From: Erodium maritimum
Lineage: Eukaryota; Streptophyta; Magnoliopsida; Geraniales; Geraniaceae
DNA: 64,000 nucleotides
Assembly (NCBI GenBank): GCA_963921825.1
Contig: OY997588.1
Coordinates: forward strand, 7,268,001-7,332,000
Reading direction: 5' to 3'
Part shown: in pieces, positions 42,319 to 53,733 of the stretch
Layout: the number at the start of each line of letters is the position of its first letter
How positions within the stretch are numbered: position 1 is the stretch's first letter
The notes under the pieces: model-generated
The model's database searches: none
Seen by the model: only the letters and a program-made list of their open reading frames with translations
Told to the model about the DNA's origin: nothing
Made by a program: the position numbers and the translations under genes

Positions 42319-43980
42319 TTTTGAACGAAAGTTGTGGATTTTATTAATAATAAGGAAGAAAAATCATTACAACGAGTAAAGTCTTAGAAGGTCTCTGTTC
42401 TAATAACTCTGAGACATATTGGTTGTATCTATCGACTGTTTTGAAAAAAACATGATTACTGAATTAAATTTAGAATAACCAATTGAAGAGAATCGCTCAA
42501 GGAAGTACCTAAAGCCTGTTTGATCACATGAAGAGTATTCTTTTCGCCGTGAAAAGTGCGACCAAACTTGAACTCAACAGTAATACCAGGAGGATAGGCT
42601 TGAGCCAGAGACCCCTCCTTAGGTAGGTCCTTGAAGCTTTGAGTGTCTAACATTCCTTCTGGCGGGGTTGTCTACCAGCCCTCGATTGGTCTTCACGAGA
42701 TTCCCCTGTAAATTCTCTTTTCTTTCGCATCGTCGTAAGTGGGACAATCCATGAAGGGCTAGCAGACCTCGCCCCGTGCTTGCCTCAATCCCCATCTCCC
42801 ATACCATATGCTAGGTAGAGTGTTCGGGGTTACGGTTGGTCCCCTTCCCCGAGATGATGAGGCCGTACGTAGAGTGTTCAAGATCATTGGTGTAAATCCT
42901 TGAGAGCATAGTGGTCATGTTGCAATCGTCCTCCAATCCGTGGCATAAGACTTCTCGAGCTTGTTCGGTTTGAATTCTTGGAGGGAATCGTCAAAACTAG
43001 GTATTCCTGGCGTCTCCAGGTCACAATCCCTGACCACATGATTGATCCGACCGCAATTATAGTAGAAGGTGGGGGAGCCGATCATAGGTCAGGGTGGCCC
43101 TAATCGGTTCTGGAAACTCCCGAAACCTCATCGCCATGGTTCGGCATAAGTGACGGTGGAGTTCCATCCAGAAACAAACTTTGATAGTCCCTGCCCAACA
43201 CAATCCCCACTGGTCACATGGTACATCCACACACTCTCCTAGTGTGGCTCCGATAAACTCCCTAATAGCCTTCGTACGGATCGACGGAAGACCCCATGCA
43301 TGCACCCATACCTGGATACGATCTAACTTGGGCAGGTCCCTAGCCATCAGGACCACTATCTCTTTTAGCATGGATACCCATTAAAGCACCAAGACTCGTT
43401 GCTGTGAACCCAAGCCTAGCCTCTTGAGGATCAAAACAAAACTCGTAGATCCCGAGTTCCGGATCGTTTACCACTAAACCCGACGCCAAACGACCCATTC
43501 TCGCGTAATGATCTCGAGCATGAATTCTTTCCGAGGCGGTTTTTGGTGTCAACATCCAACCCACCATAAAAAATTGTTGGCGACTAAAGACTTGTGGGTC
43601 CGCCAGAATGTAGGGAACCACGACCTCCATCTCGTCTCAATCCGTGATGGCGACAGACAATTATGGAGATTCATCATTGATGGCGACAGGTCCCGAGGAG
43701 GCGACGAGGTAGAGGATCCATCGAGTATCGACGTCTCTGAGACTAAGGAATCAAGTTCTTGCTTGGATGGTGGTGATGCAGAGGCAGGCGATGGCGGGTG
43801 GGATAAAACCCTAGACGGGCATCCTCGCTTGGGTTTGACCGGGACAACTTCCGACGATGCATGGCTTGGGGAGAATACCACCAAGGACGAGCCCTCTGTA
43901 GACAGGTGGCCAGCCAGGGGTAACAACTACAACGAGAGTGTACATACAAGTGTTTTTTTACCTTTCCAATTGTGCATGTA
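42319..43980 (-). mobile_element. LINE-type element with ORF1-like sequence but no ORF2
   Basis: On the minus strand, 43926-43549 is Pro/Ser-rich. 43630-43340 reads like the DUF4283-type ORF1 domain (GIYEFCFDPQEARLGF). 43371-43057 gives RIQVWVHAWGLPSIRTKAI and a knuckle-like YNCGRINHVVRDC in which the first Cys is replaced by Tyr. The sequence then goes directly to a 3' region (YPPGITVEFKFGRTFHGEKN at about 42550) and ends ttattaataaaatcc near 42320. No endonuclease or RT is present. Frames are broken. Related tails lie at 55985-56640 and 60990-61650. Confidence 0.6.
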
Positions 43981-44129
43981 ATGTCTTTTTTCTTTATTTA
44001 AGCATAAGGAAGTGAAATCACCATTATGATAAGAAAAAGAAAAATCAACACATATGTCCGGACGAGCTTGGAACACTTACATTATAGCTAAAAATCTGAT
44101 TAATCCAGACGACAAACTAAAAGATCTCT

Positions 44130-47100
44130 TGTAAAACCCGACTTTTTAAAAGGCTATTATTTTGAATTGGAAACATCGGGGTAGAATTTTGCCGTTAGTG
44201 TGTTGTTAAAAAAAAAGAATTGGGACGGTAAGACCCAACCAGACCGCAGGCCCGGTTAGGCCAGGCCCGATCGTTTTCGCCAGAAGCCCGAGTGTTCGGG
44301 CCGGCCCGTTTTGCTGGCCCAAGCCCTTGAGGGCTGCGAGTATAAGGCTGAGAAATTAGGGTTTCAGTCCCATTTTCTCTTCTCTCTCGCCTCCGTTCCC
44401 TCATACCCCTCTCTGCAACCGAACCTTCGTTCCCCTCTCTCTGAAGCCGATCTCTTTCCCCTCTCTCCGTCCAAGCAAGTTCGCCGGCCACGTCGCGCCG
44501 TCGTGTTCCTCTTCATCTCCTCTCTCTTCCAGTCAAACGCCGACCTTAACCCGACCTCCATTTCTTCTTATCTTCTTCTCCGTTCAACCCCAAACCACCA
44601 CCACCGAGATCCGTCGCTCCCTCACTTCCACGCTCGAGCTTCGTCTCCAGTTAACGCCACAGCCACCGCCGCCTTCAACCACGCCCAGTCGAGCCCTCAC
44701 CGTCGCCGTGTGCGTCTTGAGGCGAGGTGAGCTCGCCGGCGCGCTCACAGATCCGAGAGCCTCGTCTGGATCTGAGGCGGAACCACCACCGTTCTCCACT
44801 GCTCCTCTTCGCTGTAGCTGTCGCCGCCACCGTCGTCTTTTCCCCACGGTGAGCCTCGCACCGTGAGACCTCGGCGGGTTTAGTCACCGCCGATGATCGG
44901 CCGGACCCAAACTTCAACTCCTTTCTTCCCCGTTCTGTTCCCTTTTGTCCTCAATCGGACTTTCTGTTGGATCTGAAACGTCCTTTGCAGATCTGGACAG
45001 TAATTGAAAAGAGAAGCAATGTATGTTGTGAATCTCTTCGGTTTTGGGAATCAAATTAATTAACATAAACGTTTTGAAACCAAAATTTGATTTACTTTAA
45101 AGAGGAAATCGGAGTTTAAACAAAAAGGAGTTCAAAACTGTTTTAAAACGAAAAAGGTTAGCACTTGGACTTTTGAACGATTTCGGATAACCTTTAACAG
45201 TTTTGGAACATCGGACGTTTAATTGGGACAATTGAAAATCAGACTTTTACGAGACTAAACTTGGAACGATGAATCGGACACCTCGGAACCCGGGCCTCGA
45301 ACTCGTGCATCGGGAAACGTGCCCCGGGAAACGTGCACCTGGTTCTGTGCTCGGGGTTCGGGTGCTCGAACCCGACTCGTCGTTTAATCCCGCTCTTATC
45401 CCGTTTAAGTTTAAAAGGCAACGTTTTGATTTCCCTTTGGGCCTTACCGGATCTGATCGTAAGTTTAATCTGTTAAAAACCCAGGCTTGGACTTTGCCCG
45501 AGAAACGGGACTCCGCCCGAGAAGATGAAGACCAATCCGAAACCCGTGTGAAGAACGGAGGAAATGCCACTCGAGTTTTCATCAGAGTATTATTAGAGGA
45601 AGACCGCAAGGTAGGGAAAGTCTTAATTTCTTAATTGACGCTTAGTATGCATGATTTGGATAATAAAATCGGAAAGGTTCTAGAATTGCCTATAGGATAC
45701 GAATAACTAGAATAATCGTATTTCAACTACTAATAAATGGATGAGTCTAGTATGCATGCTTAGGACGATGACAATTAGTGAAGTGTGCTTTCAATACTTG
45801 GGAACATGATTTACTGGTAGAGAGGCTGTGAAGAGCTCTCGGATTAGTTGTGTGCTAGGTTCACATGCTTGATTGATAATTGTTGAGTTAACTTAAGAGT
45901 GTAATGAAACTAGATTAGCTTTCCTTATCGAATGACTATTTGTTCGTTCACATGATGTTTGTATGATTGACTGTATACTTGTTGATTGAGTATTTATGTT
46001 GCTATAATTGTTGGTTGAACGGATGATCGAGTATGACTGATTGTGCCAAAGGGGTACAATCAGGTGATCGATGTACCGATGGTTGGTGGCAGGTAAGTAC
46101 ACGGTAGGTATGAAATGGTGTGGGTTGTCTTGGTTGTGATGAAAGTGTGTTCCGATGTGTGTTGCTTGACAGATGAATGAAATGCTTGTTCATTTATTCT
46201 TATTCTTGAATGTATGTTCGTTGATTGGTTTGTCTGTTAGTTTGCTTGGTTTGGTACTACACCGGGGGGGGGTAATCCGGTGCCGATGAGGTGGTTGGAG
46301 TTGGACAGATACAGTGATTTAATGAATGAGTTTAGAGCCTGAGGGTATTGGTTACTGGATATTATAAGAATTGAGTATTGGCAGATCCTGCGGGATATTA
46401 ATTGGTTACTGAATATTATGAGAGTTGAGTATTGGCAGATCCTGCGGGATATTCATTGGTTACTGGATATTATGAGAGTTGAGTATTGGCAGATCCTGCG
46501 GGATATTCATTGGTTACTGGATATTATGAGAGTTGAGTATTGGAAGATCCTGCGGGATATTCATTGGTTACTGGATATTATGAGAGTTGAGTATTGGCAG
46601 ATCCGGCGGGATATTCATTGGTTATTGGGCCTGCGGGCATTTGGTTATTGGACCCTGCGGGGCATTGGTTATTGGGCCTGCGGGCAATTGGATAGTTTAC
46701 CCTGCGGGGAAAGGATTACTTATGGTTTCACCTCAAGGAACTGCATCCCAGTGGGTGCACTACTTGGTCCCCTATGACATATGGTCCTTTGGAGGCATTT
46801 CTGGGAATCCCGATGATAAGCGCCCAATTGGGATTGTTTCCGGTGCCCCGACGCATGTGCTTCCTCTGGACCGAGGGAAAATCTGATATGATATGGATAC
46901 TCTGGTGGATCGGAATATGGGAACCGAGGTGATCCCAGAATCTATCCATGGATCGGAGGCTTGAGAAAGCAAGTGGTTGGCAAGATATTGATTACTCCCA
47001 TTTTACTCTTATTGATCCGTTAAAGTATTTATTATGAACTTCTTTTAAGTTACTATTATCTTGGGAAAAAGCGATACTATTTCCTTATCTGGATTCTATA

Positions 47101-47660
47101 ACATTTCATTGATTTATAGAATTTACTCGTTCCCGTTGTGTCGTTTTTCTATGTTAGTATAATGTTATCTGTTTATTCTCTGAGAGCTCATCGTTATCCT
47201 CGAGAATGCGTTATTGTTCCCGCTGCTTCTTATTCGTTTATTATACTTTTTGGTCTAAAGGTTTTAAATACTTTTGTGACATCGATTCAAAGCAGATTTA
47301 ATATTAAACTCGGAGACTAAAGTTATTTGCGATGTTTTTCCCTACTGAGCGTAAGCTCATCCCTATTTGTTTACTTATTGTGTGTACATGTGTGCTCGGG
47401 ATCTGGGAAATTCGAGGCTCGGGAGCTTCCGGATGTCCTGAGAGTTGTATTAGAGATGTGTTGGTCCTCATTGTCGAACTTTATTTACCTTTGTCACTTA
47501 TCAAGTTTTGACACTATATTTGAAGTTTAGATTGAATTATTGCGGAATACTTTGGAATCGTTTTCAGCTTTAAAGGAATTTATTTCAAGTGTACTACTTT
47601 TACCTCGTTTGTTCCTGGTCACGTCTCGAGTCTAGTCAAAACCGGATTTGGGACGTGACA
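44130..47660 (+). mobile_element. Solo LTR (3.5 kb) of a Ty3/gypsy-type retrotransposon
   Basis: Starts TGTAAAACCCGAC and ends TTGGGACGTGACA, and is flanked by the identical 5-mer TCTCT at 44125-44129 and 47661-47665. There is no PBS, PPT or gag-pol. It contains a C/T-rich leader-like block after tataagg (44341), and tandem repeats at 46349-46690. The TG/CA ends and exact 5-bp duplication fit recombination between two LTRs. The length recalls Tekay/Del-type elements, which is only inference. Open frames inside it (for example 46418-46777) are products of the repeats. The gene-side end is about 580 bases before the next P450 ATG. Confidence 0.88.
46349..46690 (+). repeat. 54-bp tandem repeat inside the solo LTR, followed by shorter repeats
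   Basis: About five copies of a 54-base unit (gagtattggcagatcctgcg at its core) run to about 46625. They are followed by units of about 26 bases built on ttattgggcctgcgggca. Because 54 is divisible by three, the array stays open in frame and encodes an 18-residue repeat, but it lies within a non-coding LTR. Confidence 0.9.
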
Positions 47661-48163
47661 TCTCTCCCTATATATTATCGTAAGTATACGTATTTATCAC
47701 TTCTTTGCCTCTACTAGAGTGGATCGTAGTGTCTAAAAATCACAATGGTAATAAGGAGTGGAGTTGACTTAGCTCCCTAGCTCTGTTAAAGATTGTCCTA
47801 ACACGAAAACATGCCCAATAAATATACTATTAATTGTAGTCGTCCTAGTTAGCCTCCTAACCAAATCCGTATCTAGAACGAGCCAAATAATGGTCCAACT
47901 TCGGGTAATTCATCGAACAATTAATCAAAAAGCTTGATTTATTTTTGGAAAAACTATAGTAGTAATCCAAGATATCGTATAGATCATAATGTTATTTCAA
48001 ATTGACATACAATACTATTGTAACATTTGGCCTCAACCGACTTCATTAATTTAAATTGGTACACGTATACACGAATTTTCAACGATCATTAACCTTTACC
48101 TTCAATTCGTGCTCACTATCCTTCCATACTTTATTAAATGATTCTTTGAAAATGCAACTAAAC

Positions 48164-48171
48164 TATAAATA
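48164..48171 (+). promoter_or_regulatory. TATA box of the second CYP96A-like gene
   Basis: TATAAATA, 71 bases before the ATG at 48242, so transcription probably starts near 48195-48200. The 500 bases between the solo LTR end and this box are AT-rich with no recognised element. Confidence 0.65.
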
Positions 48172-48241
48172 CACATGCATTCATGTGATCAGCAAAGTTC
48201 ATATAAAGAGAAACTTAGAGAACACCCACAAAAATTCAAAT

Positions 48242-49750
48242 ATGGCCTTGTTCTCGTTAGGGTTTCTAGAAATCATTTTGGCTCTCACTTGCTTCCTCGT
48301 CCTCAGCTACTACGCATCCAAACACAACAAAGATGAATTCGCCATCAACTGGCCCATCGTCGGGATGGTGCCGGACTTTTTCTCCAACTTCTTCCGGGTC
48401 TACGACCGGTTCACCGAGCTCCTCGAGCTCTCCGGTCTGACATACCTCCACAAAGGCCCGTGGTTCACGAACACGGACATGCTCGTCACGGCCGATCCGG
48501 CCAACGTGCACCATGTCATGAGCGACAACTTCGATAATTACCCGAAAGGGCCCAAGTTCAAGAAGATTTTCGACATTTTGGGTGACGGGATTTTGAACAC
48601 CGACGAGGAGCCGTGGAGGGGTCAGCGGAAGCTCGCCCGGACGGTCATGAACCACGACGGGTTCGTCGAGTTCTCGAGGAAGATGAGCCGGGACAAGCTC
48701 CACGACGTGTTGGTGCCGATACTTGACGGTTTGTGCGACCGTGGAGCGGTCGTGGACTTGCAAGACTTGCTCCAGAGGTACACTTTCGATACCACGAGCG
48801 TTTTGGTTTGCGGGTACGACCCGGAGAGCCTGTCCGGGGACTTCCCGGACGTCCCGTACGCGACGGCCATGAAGGAGGCCGAGGAGGCGGTGGTGTTCCG
48901 GCATGTCTTGCCCGAATGGACGTGGATGTTGGCCAAACGGCTGGACGTTGCATGGGAGAAGAAGCTGCGCGAGTCCAGCCAAATCATCGATCGAATCATA
49001 TCTAATTACATATCGAAAAAACGACAGGAAAGAAAAGATAATAGTCATGGTCATGGTCATGGTCATGGTGAAGGTCATGGTTTTGATATGTTGTCATGGT
49101 ACATGGGACTAGGCGAAAACGAGGACAAGTTCTTGAGGGACACGATCTTCACGTTCATGACCGGAGGGAGGGACACGACGAGCGTAGCTCTCACGTGGTT
49201 CTTCTGGCTCCTCTCGAAAAATCCCGATGCGAAGCTCAAGATCATTAAAGAGATCGAAGAGTATACTAAGGAGGAGCAAGGTACAAAGTTTAGTAACAAC
49301 AATAAACTTGCGTATCTACACGGGGCGTTGTGCGAGACGCTGAGGCTCTACCCGCCCGTGGCGTTCGAGCAGAAGACCGCGGTCGGACCGGACACGCTTC
49401 CGAGCGGGCACCGGCTCAAACCCGGTTCGGCCGTATTGTTTCCTATTTATTCGATGGGGAGGATGAGGTCGATATGGGGAGAGGATTGCTTGGAGTTCAA
49501 GCCGGAGAGGTGGGTATCGGAGCGAGGGACGGTCAAGCACGAACCGGCTTACAAGTTCCTTGCGTTCAATGCCGGTCCGAGGACGTGTATAGGCAAGGAA
49601 GTGGCCTTCATGACCATGAAAATGGTTGCAGTAGCTTTGGTTCCAAAGTACGAGTTTGAGGTGGTGGAGGGACATCCGATCAAGCCTTGTCTTTCGATTA
49701 TGCTTCATATGACTCATGGCTTGAAGGTTAAGGTTACCAAGAGATGCTAG
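48242..49750 (+). CDS. CYP96A: Cytochrome P450, CYP96A-like (second of cluster), intronless, 502 aa
   Basis: Membrane-bound monooxygenase of the CYP86 clan, probably acting on alkanes or acyl chains in the ER. Single exon, as is usual for the family. The start at 48242 (MALFSLGFLEII) fits the TATA box and aligns with the other two paralogues; upstream in-frame codons are non-family sequence. Membrane anchor 1-24; FAINWPIVGMVPDF proline region; I-helix FMTGGRDTTS (M306); CETLR with E365 and R368; FKPERW near 419-424; heme loop FNAGPRTCIG with Cys449; typical C-terminal MTHGLKVKVTKRC. A His-Gly tract (SHGHGHGHGEGHG near 268-280), made by a GGTCAT repeat, sits in the linker before the I-helix region where the paralogues are Gly/Asp- or Asn/Asp-rich. 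All key residues are present, so it is probably functional. Confidence 0.95.
   Translation: MALFSLGFLEIILALTCFLVLSYYASKHNKDEFAINWPIVGMVPDFFSNFFRVYDRFTELLELSGLTYLHKGPWFTNTDMLVTADPANVHHVMSDNFDNYPKGPKFKKIFDILGDGILNTDEEPWRGQRKLARTVMNHDGFVEFSRKMSRDKLHDVLVPILDGLCDRGAVVDLQDLLQRYTFDTTSVLVCGYDPESLSGDFPDVPYATAMKEAEEAVVFRHVLPEWTWMLAKRLDVAWEKKLRESSQIIDRIISNYISKKRQERKDNSHGHGHGHGEGHGFDMLSWYMGLGENEDKFLRDTIFTFMTGGRDTTSVALTWFFWLLSKNPDAKLKIIKEIEEYTKEEQGTKFSNNNKLAYLHGALCETLRLYPPVAFEQKTAVGPDTLPSGHRLKPGSAVLFPIYSMGRMRSIWGEDCLEFKPERWVSERGTVKHEPAYKFLAFNAGPRTCIGKEVAFMTMKMVAVALVPKYEFEVVEGHPIKPCLSIMLHMTHGLKVKVTKRC
49043..49080 (+). repeat. GGTCAT hexanucleotide repeat within the second P450
   Basis: About five units of ggtcat, one altered to ggtgaa, encode alternating His-Gly. 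The length is a multiple of six, so the frame is kept whatever the copy number. Confidence 0.92.
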
Positions 49751-49969
49751 ATGTTTGAGCGTATGGGAAATATGAAATATGTTTATCTGTCTTTTGTGCA
49801 TGTGTTTCGACGTATGTTAGGACTCCTAATACTAATTATAAGCATGTAGGAAATATAATTTTTTTTTGCGCATGTGTTTGGACATATGCTAACTATGAGT
49901 ATTGAGTAGGTAAAGATTAAAATTTTGATGACACATTGAGGTCCGTTGTTTATAACCCACGTCTTGACT

Positions 49970-50701
49970 CGAATTATATTCAACCCAAAAGTTCGAACTG
50001 ATGGGTGGATGTACTAAAATGTATATCAAATGGTCAATTAATTCTCACACTTTCTATGTGGGACACACATTTCAACACTCCCCCTCACGTGTAGGAATGG
50101 ACATCTACACGTGGGCCATAGCAGGAGCCGGAGACCACAGGGTGAAGGCGACAAAGAGGTCGTGGGCTGAACCAGCTCTGATACCATGTTAAAGCTCTAT
50201 CCGACCCAAAAGCTCGAATTGATGAGTGGAGGCATCAAGATGTATATCAAGGGGTTAATTTATCTGCATACTTTCGATGTGGGACTCACTTCAACACTCC
50301 CCCTCACGTGTATGACTGGACATCTACATGTGGACCATACTATAAATTATAAAAGATGAAATGTTTTTCTTGATATTATAATGTGATTTGATACTACTAT
50401 ATATAGGAGATTACAAGACTATGAGAAGGAAATAAAGATTACATATCAATGTAATTAACCATCATAATCGAATCATATCAATTATATTGATTTGATTTTT
50501 TTACCTTCTACATGGACATGTCCATATGAGCCGGAGACCACAGGATGGAGTTGACAAACATGCTTTAGATCGAGCCAGTTCTGATACCATGTTAAAGCCT
50601 TATTCAACCTAAAAGCTCGAACCGATGGGTGGAGGCATCAAGATGTATATCAAGGGGTTAATTTATCTGCATACTGTCGATGTGGGACTCACACTTCAAC
50701 A
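49970..50701 (-). mobile_element. TRIM-type retroelement array: three short LTRs, two internal regions
   Basis: LTR copies of about 110 bp lie at about 49970-50077, 50187-50296 and 50590-50701. Each has gtatatcaa, gtgggac and ttcaaca words and tgtt/aaca ends. Next to two of them gctctgatacca and gttctgatacca (50175-50186, 50578-50589) are the reverse complement of the initiator tRNA-Met primer site. ctccccctcacgtg at 50078 and 50297 is a minus-strand polypurine tract. Internal parts are about 110 and 290 bp and share ccggagaccacagg. There is no coding capacity. Orientation is minus. No convincing TSD was found. Confidence 0.82.
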
Positions 50702-51037
50702 AAACCCGTGGTACGACGAAGGAATAAGATTGATCAAGACTGATATCACAAGGGACGAGACATTTTTACTCAAAAACATCCTGATTCTCTTTAGAGGACT
50801 CATTGATCCAACAATATCGTAAAGCAACCCTCACCTGATCTTTATTGACATCTTGTTCTCTTATTGGGAGCATAAAGACGTTCATGATCCATTTCTTCAA
50901 TATGACCTTTTGTGGATCACATCCTCTAGTGTTGGAGATTCAAGGCTTTAATTTCCATTTCTTGGCATTATCGGGCTCTAAGGACCCTGTTGTAGGGCAT
51001 GTAGGCAAATGGAGTTTGCATAGATTGAGGAGGTCTT
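50702..51037. other. Short intergenic stretch
   Basis: No gene, repeat or element recognised between the TRIM array and the CACTA element. Confidence 0.5.
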
Positions 51038-51625
51038 CACTAGTACAGGAGCACTCATATCTGATTTAATTATAGAGTCGGGAATGAATATAACAAGGTC
51101 GGTCATATTCATTTTCTTATTCGTTATTGGCCTATTTATTGGGTCGAGACTAAATGTTCAATTCCCACTCATACGAAAATTCATTCCCGACTCAATGAAT
51201 GGGTTGGGATTGAAATTCATTCCTAAATCAATCAATGGGTCGGGAATGAAGGTCGTTCCCGACTCATTTATTTAGTCGGTAATCAATATTAATACTGGCC
51301 CATTCATTTAGTCAGGAATGAATTTCAATTCCGACCCATTTATTTAGTCAGGAATGTATTTCATTACCAACCCATTTAGTTAGTCGAGAATGAACTATAT
51401 GAATTTTCATTATCGACCCAGTAAGTGAGTCGGTATTGAATTTTATGAGTCGACTAAGTTTTGAGACAGGTTTAAAAAAAATGAAAATCGTACACCTAAT
51501 CGTTCAATATGATCAAATATCATGCAAATTGAACATAAGCAACAGTTAAACTGGGTCGAGAATAAAAGTTCCGCTCTCGACTCACCTAGATAATTGAGTC
51601 GGGAATGAAACTTTCATGTGTAGTG
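51038..51625. mobile_element. Non-autonomous CACTA (En/Spm) element
   Basis: Starts CACTAGTACAGGAGC and ends catgtgTAGTG. The interior is full of subterminal-type repeats, gagtcgggaatgaa in both orientations (for example near 51072, 51182, 51235 and 51597). The flanking triplets are ctt and ttt, a near match to the 3-bp target duplication. No transposase. Length 588 bp. Confidence 0.8.
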
Positions 51626-53733
51626 TTTCCCACGGGCCTCAAAATTCAAGTTAACAACTAAATGAAAGCAAATCTTATAAAGTATAGATTGAATTGAAAT
51701 GGATGACATAAATAAGAAATTGAATCATAAAAAATTAAAGTTTGAAACTAAATAATAAAATATACAACAACGAAAAATAAGGACATATTTTAGAGATTGA
51801 ATCAATGGGCCTAATGTCATTGATTTTTCATCGCCATATTTATTGACATGACAAACATGAAGGGCATTGGACCATCCTTTTTCTCTTCGTAATCAAAAAC
51901 TTGTTCGGTAGTGCTATGTACCACACTTACATGACACGACAGTGGCTCTTATTTTTTAAGTAACACATGTTATGTTAGGCAAAACTATAATTAATTTTTG
52001 TTTGAAAATAAATTTTGTGATAATTTTAGTTAGCTATTCTAAAACACTATTATATTTATAATAGTTAGATCATGTATTTTCTCCCATTGTTTTAACATAC
52101 AATTTTTTAAATTACACTTTTTCGTCTAATTTTGACAAAAATACTCCCAGTTTAAAAAAAAAACACAAAATACTTTTAACTCAATAACTTTTGGAAATTG
52201 GGATAAATGCCGCTCCTATCCTTCAACTATTCGTCAAAATCATATCCCAACCCTACATGACGTTTTGTTTCGATTCTCATCTAAGACTTTTAATTTTTTT
52301 TTTAAACTAACAATTACTGTTTATTTTGACGGAACAGTTGCATTGACATTAGAAAATGTCAATATTTCCCTCGATTCAACTATTTGTCAAAATCATATCC
52401 TAACCCCTCCCCGGCCTTTTGTTTTAATTTTCATCCATGACTTTTGATTTTTTTAAAACTAACAATTACTATTTTTTTAATTATTCATTTGTGCCCCCTT
52501 TAAAGTTTGTAAAATTTCTTTTCTTACTGTTCATTATAATTTCCTCAATTATGCCACTCTAAAGTTTGTAGTTTCCTACTCATTTTATTTTTCTTATAAT
52601 TTTAATTATCTAATCTTATTAGTTTAGGTAAACTTTTTCCTATTTAAACCATCGTTTAGAGTTTGAGATTATGAATTTTAATTTCCTAATAGTTTTATGG
52701 AAGCTCGACTTCACATTTTACAATAATTATGTATTTATTATTTTTATATGATATTCATATTTTTAATGTTATTTTATGGGGTAATGGCTAAAAACTATAT
52801 TATGTATTGTCCACATGCGAAAAACTACATTATGTATTATCCACGCTTTTAAACTACATTGTCTTTTAACCACATTCGTTTACTTACAAAATTTGAAATG
52901 TTCATTAGAATTTTGGACATGTACAATACATAATGCATTTTTTTAGTAATTAATCTTATTTTATAATATTTTAACGTTGTGTATTAGTATAAAAAAATTG
53001 GTGCCCCTTCACTTAAAAAGTTGGCTCCGCTACTGCCCATATGCACAACATGTGACTATATTTTTCTAACTTAATACCAATATTACCTCTCATTCCTTGA
53101 AAACCTATGTACTATGAAATAATAAATTTTGTTTTCTTTTTTTCTCGGCCAAATCCTCGCTCCACTCTCCTCCTTATTTGTTTTCTAGACCGATTCACAT
53201 ATGGCCACGAGAAAGAGAGAGAGAAAGACACAACAGTGTCGCAAGGAGGAAGAGATCGACCCAATTCCACCGTAAAAACCCAGATTTCGTTGAAGGATCA
53301 CCATGCTAGCTTCTGGAGTCAGTGTCTCACAGATTAACAAATTCATACCCTGCCATCTCCAGGACAAGATTCGCAGATCGGGAAAAGGAGAAGGGGTGAA
53401 ACCAGCCATAGGATAGTCGAAGACGATTGTAGGGGAAACGAAGAAAGAGGAGTAGGACATATCGGTCGAGAAGGACCGCTTGGAGAGGAGCGCTACTACC
53501 TACGCACATGTGTGGTCGATCTTGAGAAAGGGTGGGTTTGAAACCCTAAGAACCAGAGAGGCATGATTTCGTATTTCATGACTTATGGGCTTTTAAAGAT
53601 ATTAATTATCTTCCTATATATTTAGAAATGTTGATATACTACCTCAATCTATTAAAATACTTAAATTGATAAGTGCAAACCAAACGTGTTATTTAACTTA
53701 TATGTAGATTAACGTTTTTTAATAGAATCAATG
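51626..53733. other. AT-rich intergenic region with repeats
   Basis: No supported gene. A direct repeat of about 100 bases occurs at 52221-52318 and 52373-52470 (shared words gtcaaaatcatatcc and aaactaacaattact). A hAT MITE right end similar to that at 29988 lies at about 52998-53035. 53150-53460 has frames on both strands without known motifs. Confidence 0.5.

Noticed and set aside
46349..46690. CRISPR-like array
   Set aside because: The units are contiguous with no spacers, and the sequence is plant nuclear DNA.
46418..46777. 119-codon frame with an 18-residue repeat, as a repeat protein
   Set aside because: Fully explained by the 54-bp tandem repeat inside a solo LTR.
48266..49078. 270-codon open frame antisense to the second P450
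   Set aside because: It mirrors the GC-rich codon pattern of the P450, has no known domain, and similar antisense frames occur opposite the other P450 copies.
50170..50190. tRNA-related signal gctctgatacca
   Set aside because: It is a retroelement primer-binding site on the minus strand, not part of a tRNA gene; no cloverleaf surrounds it.
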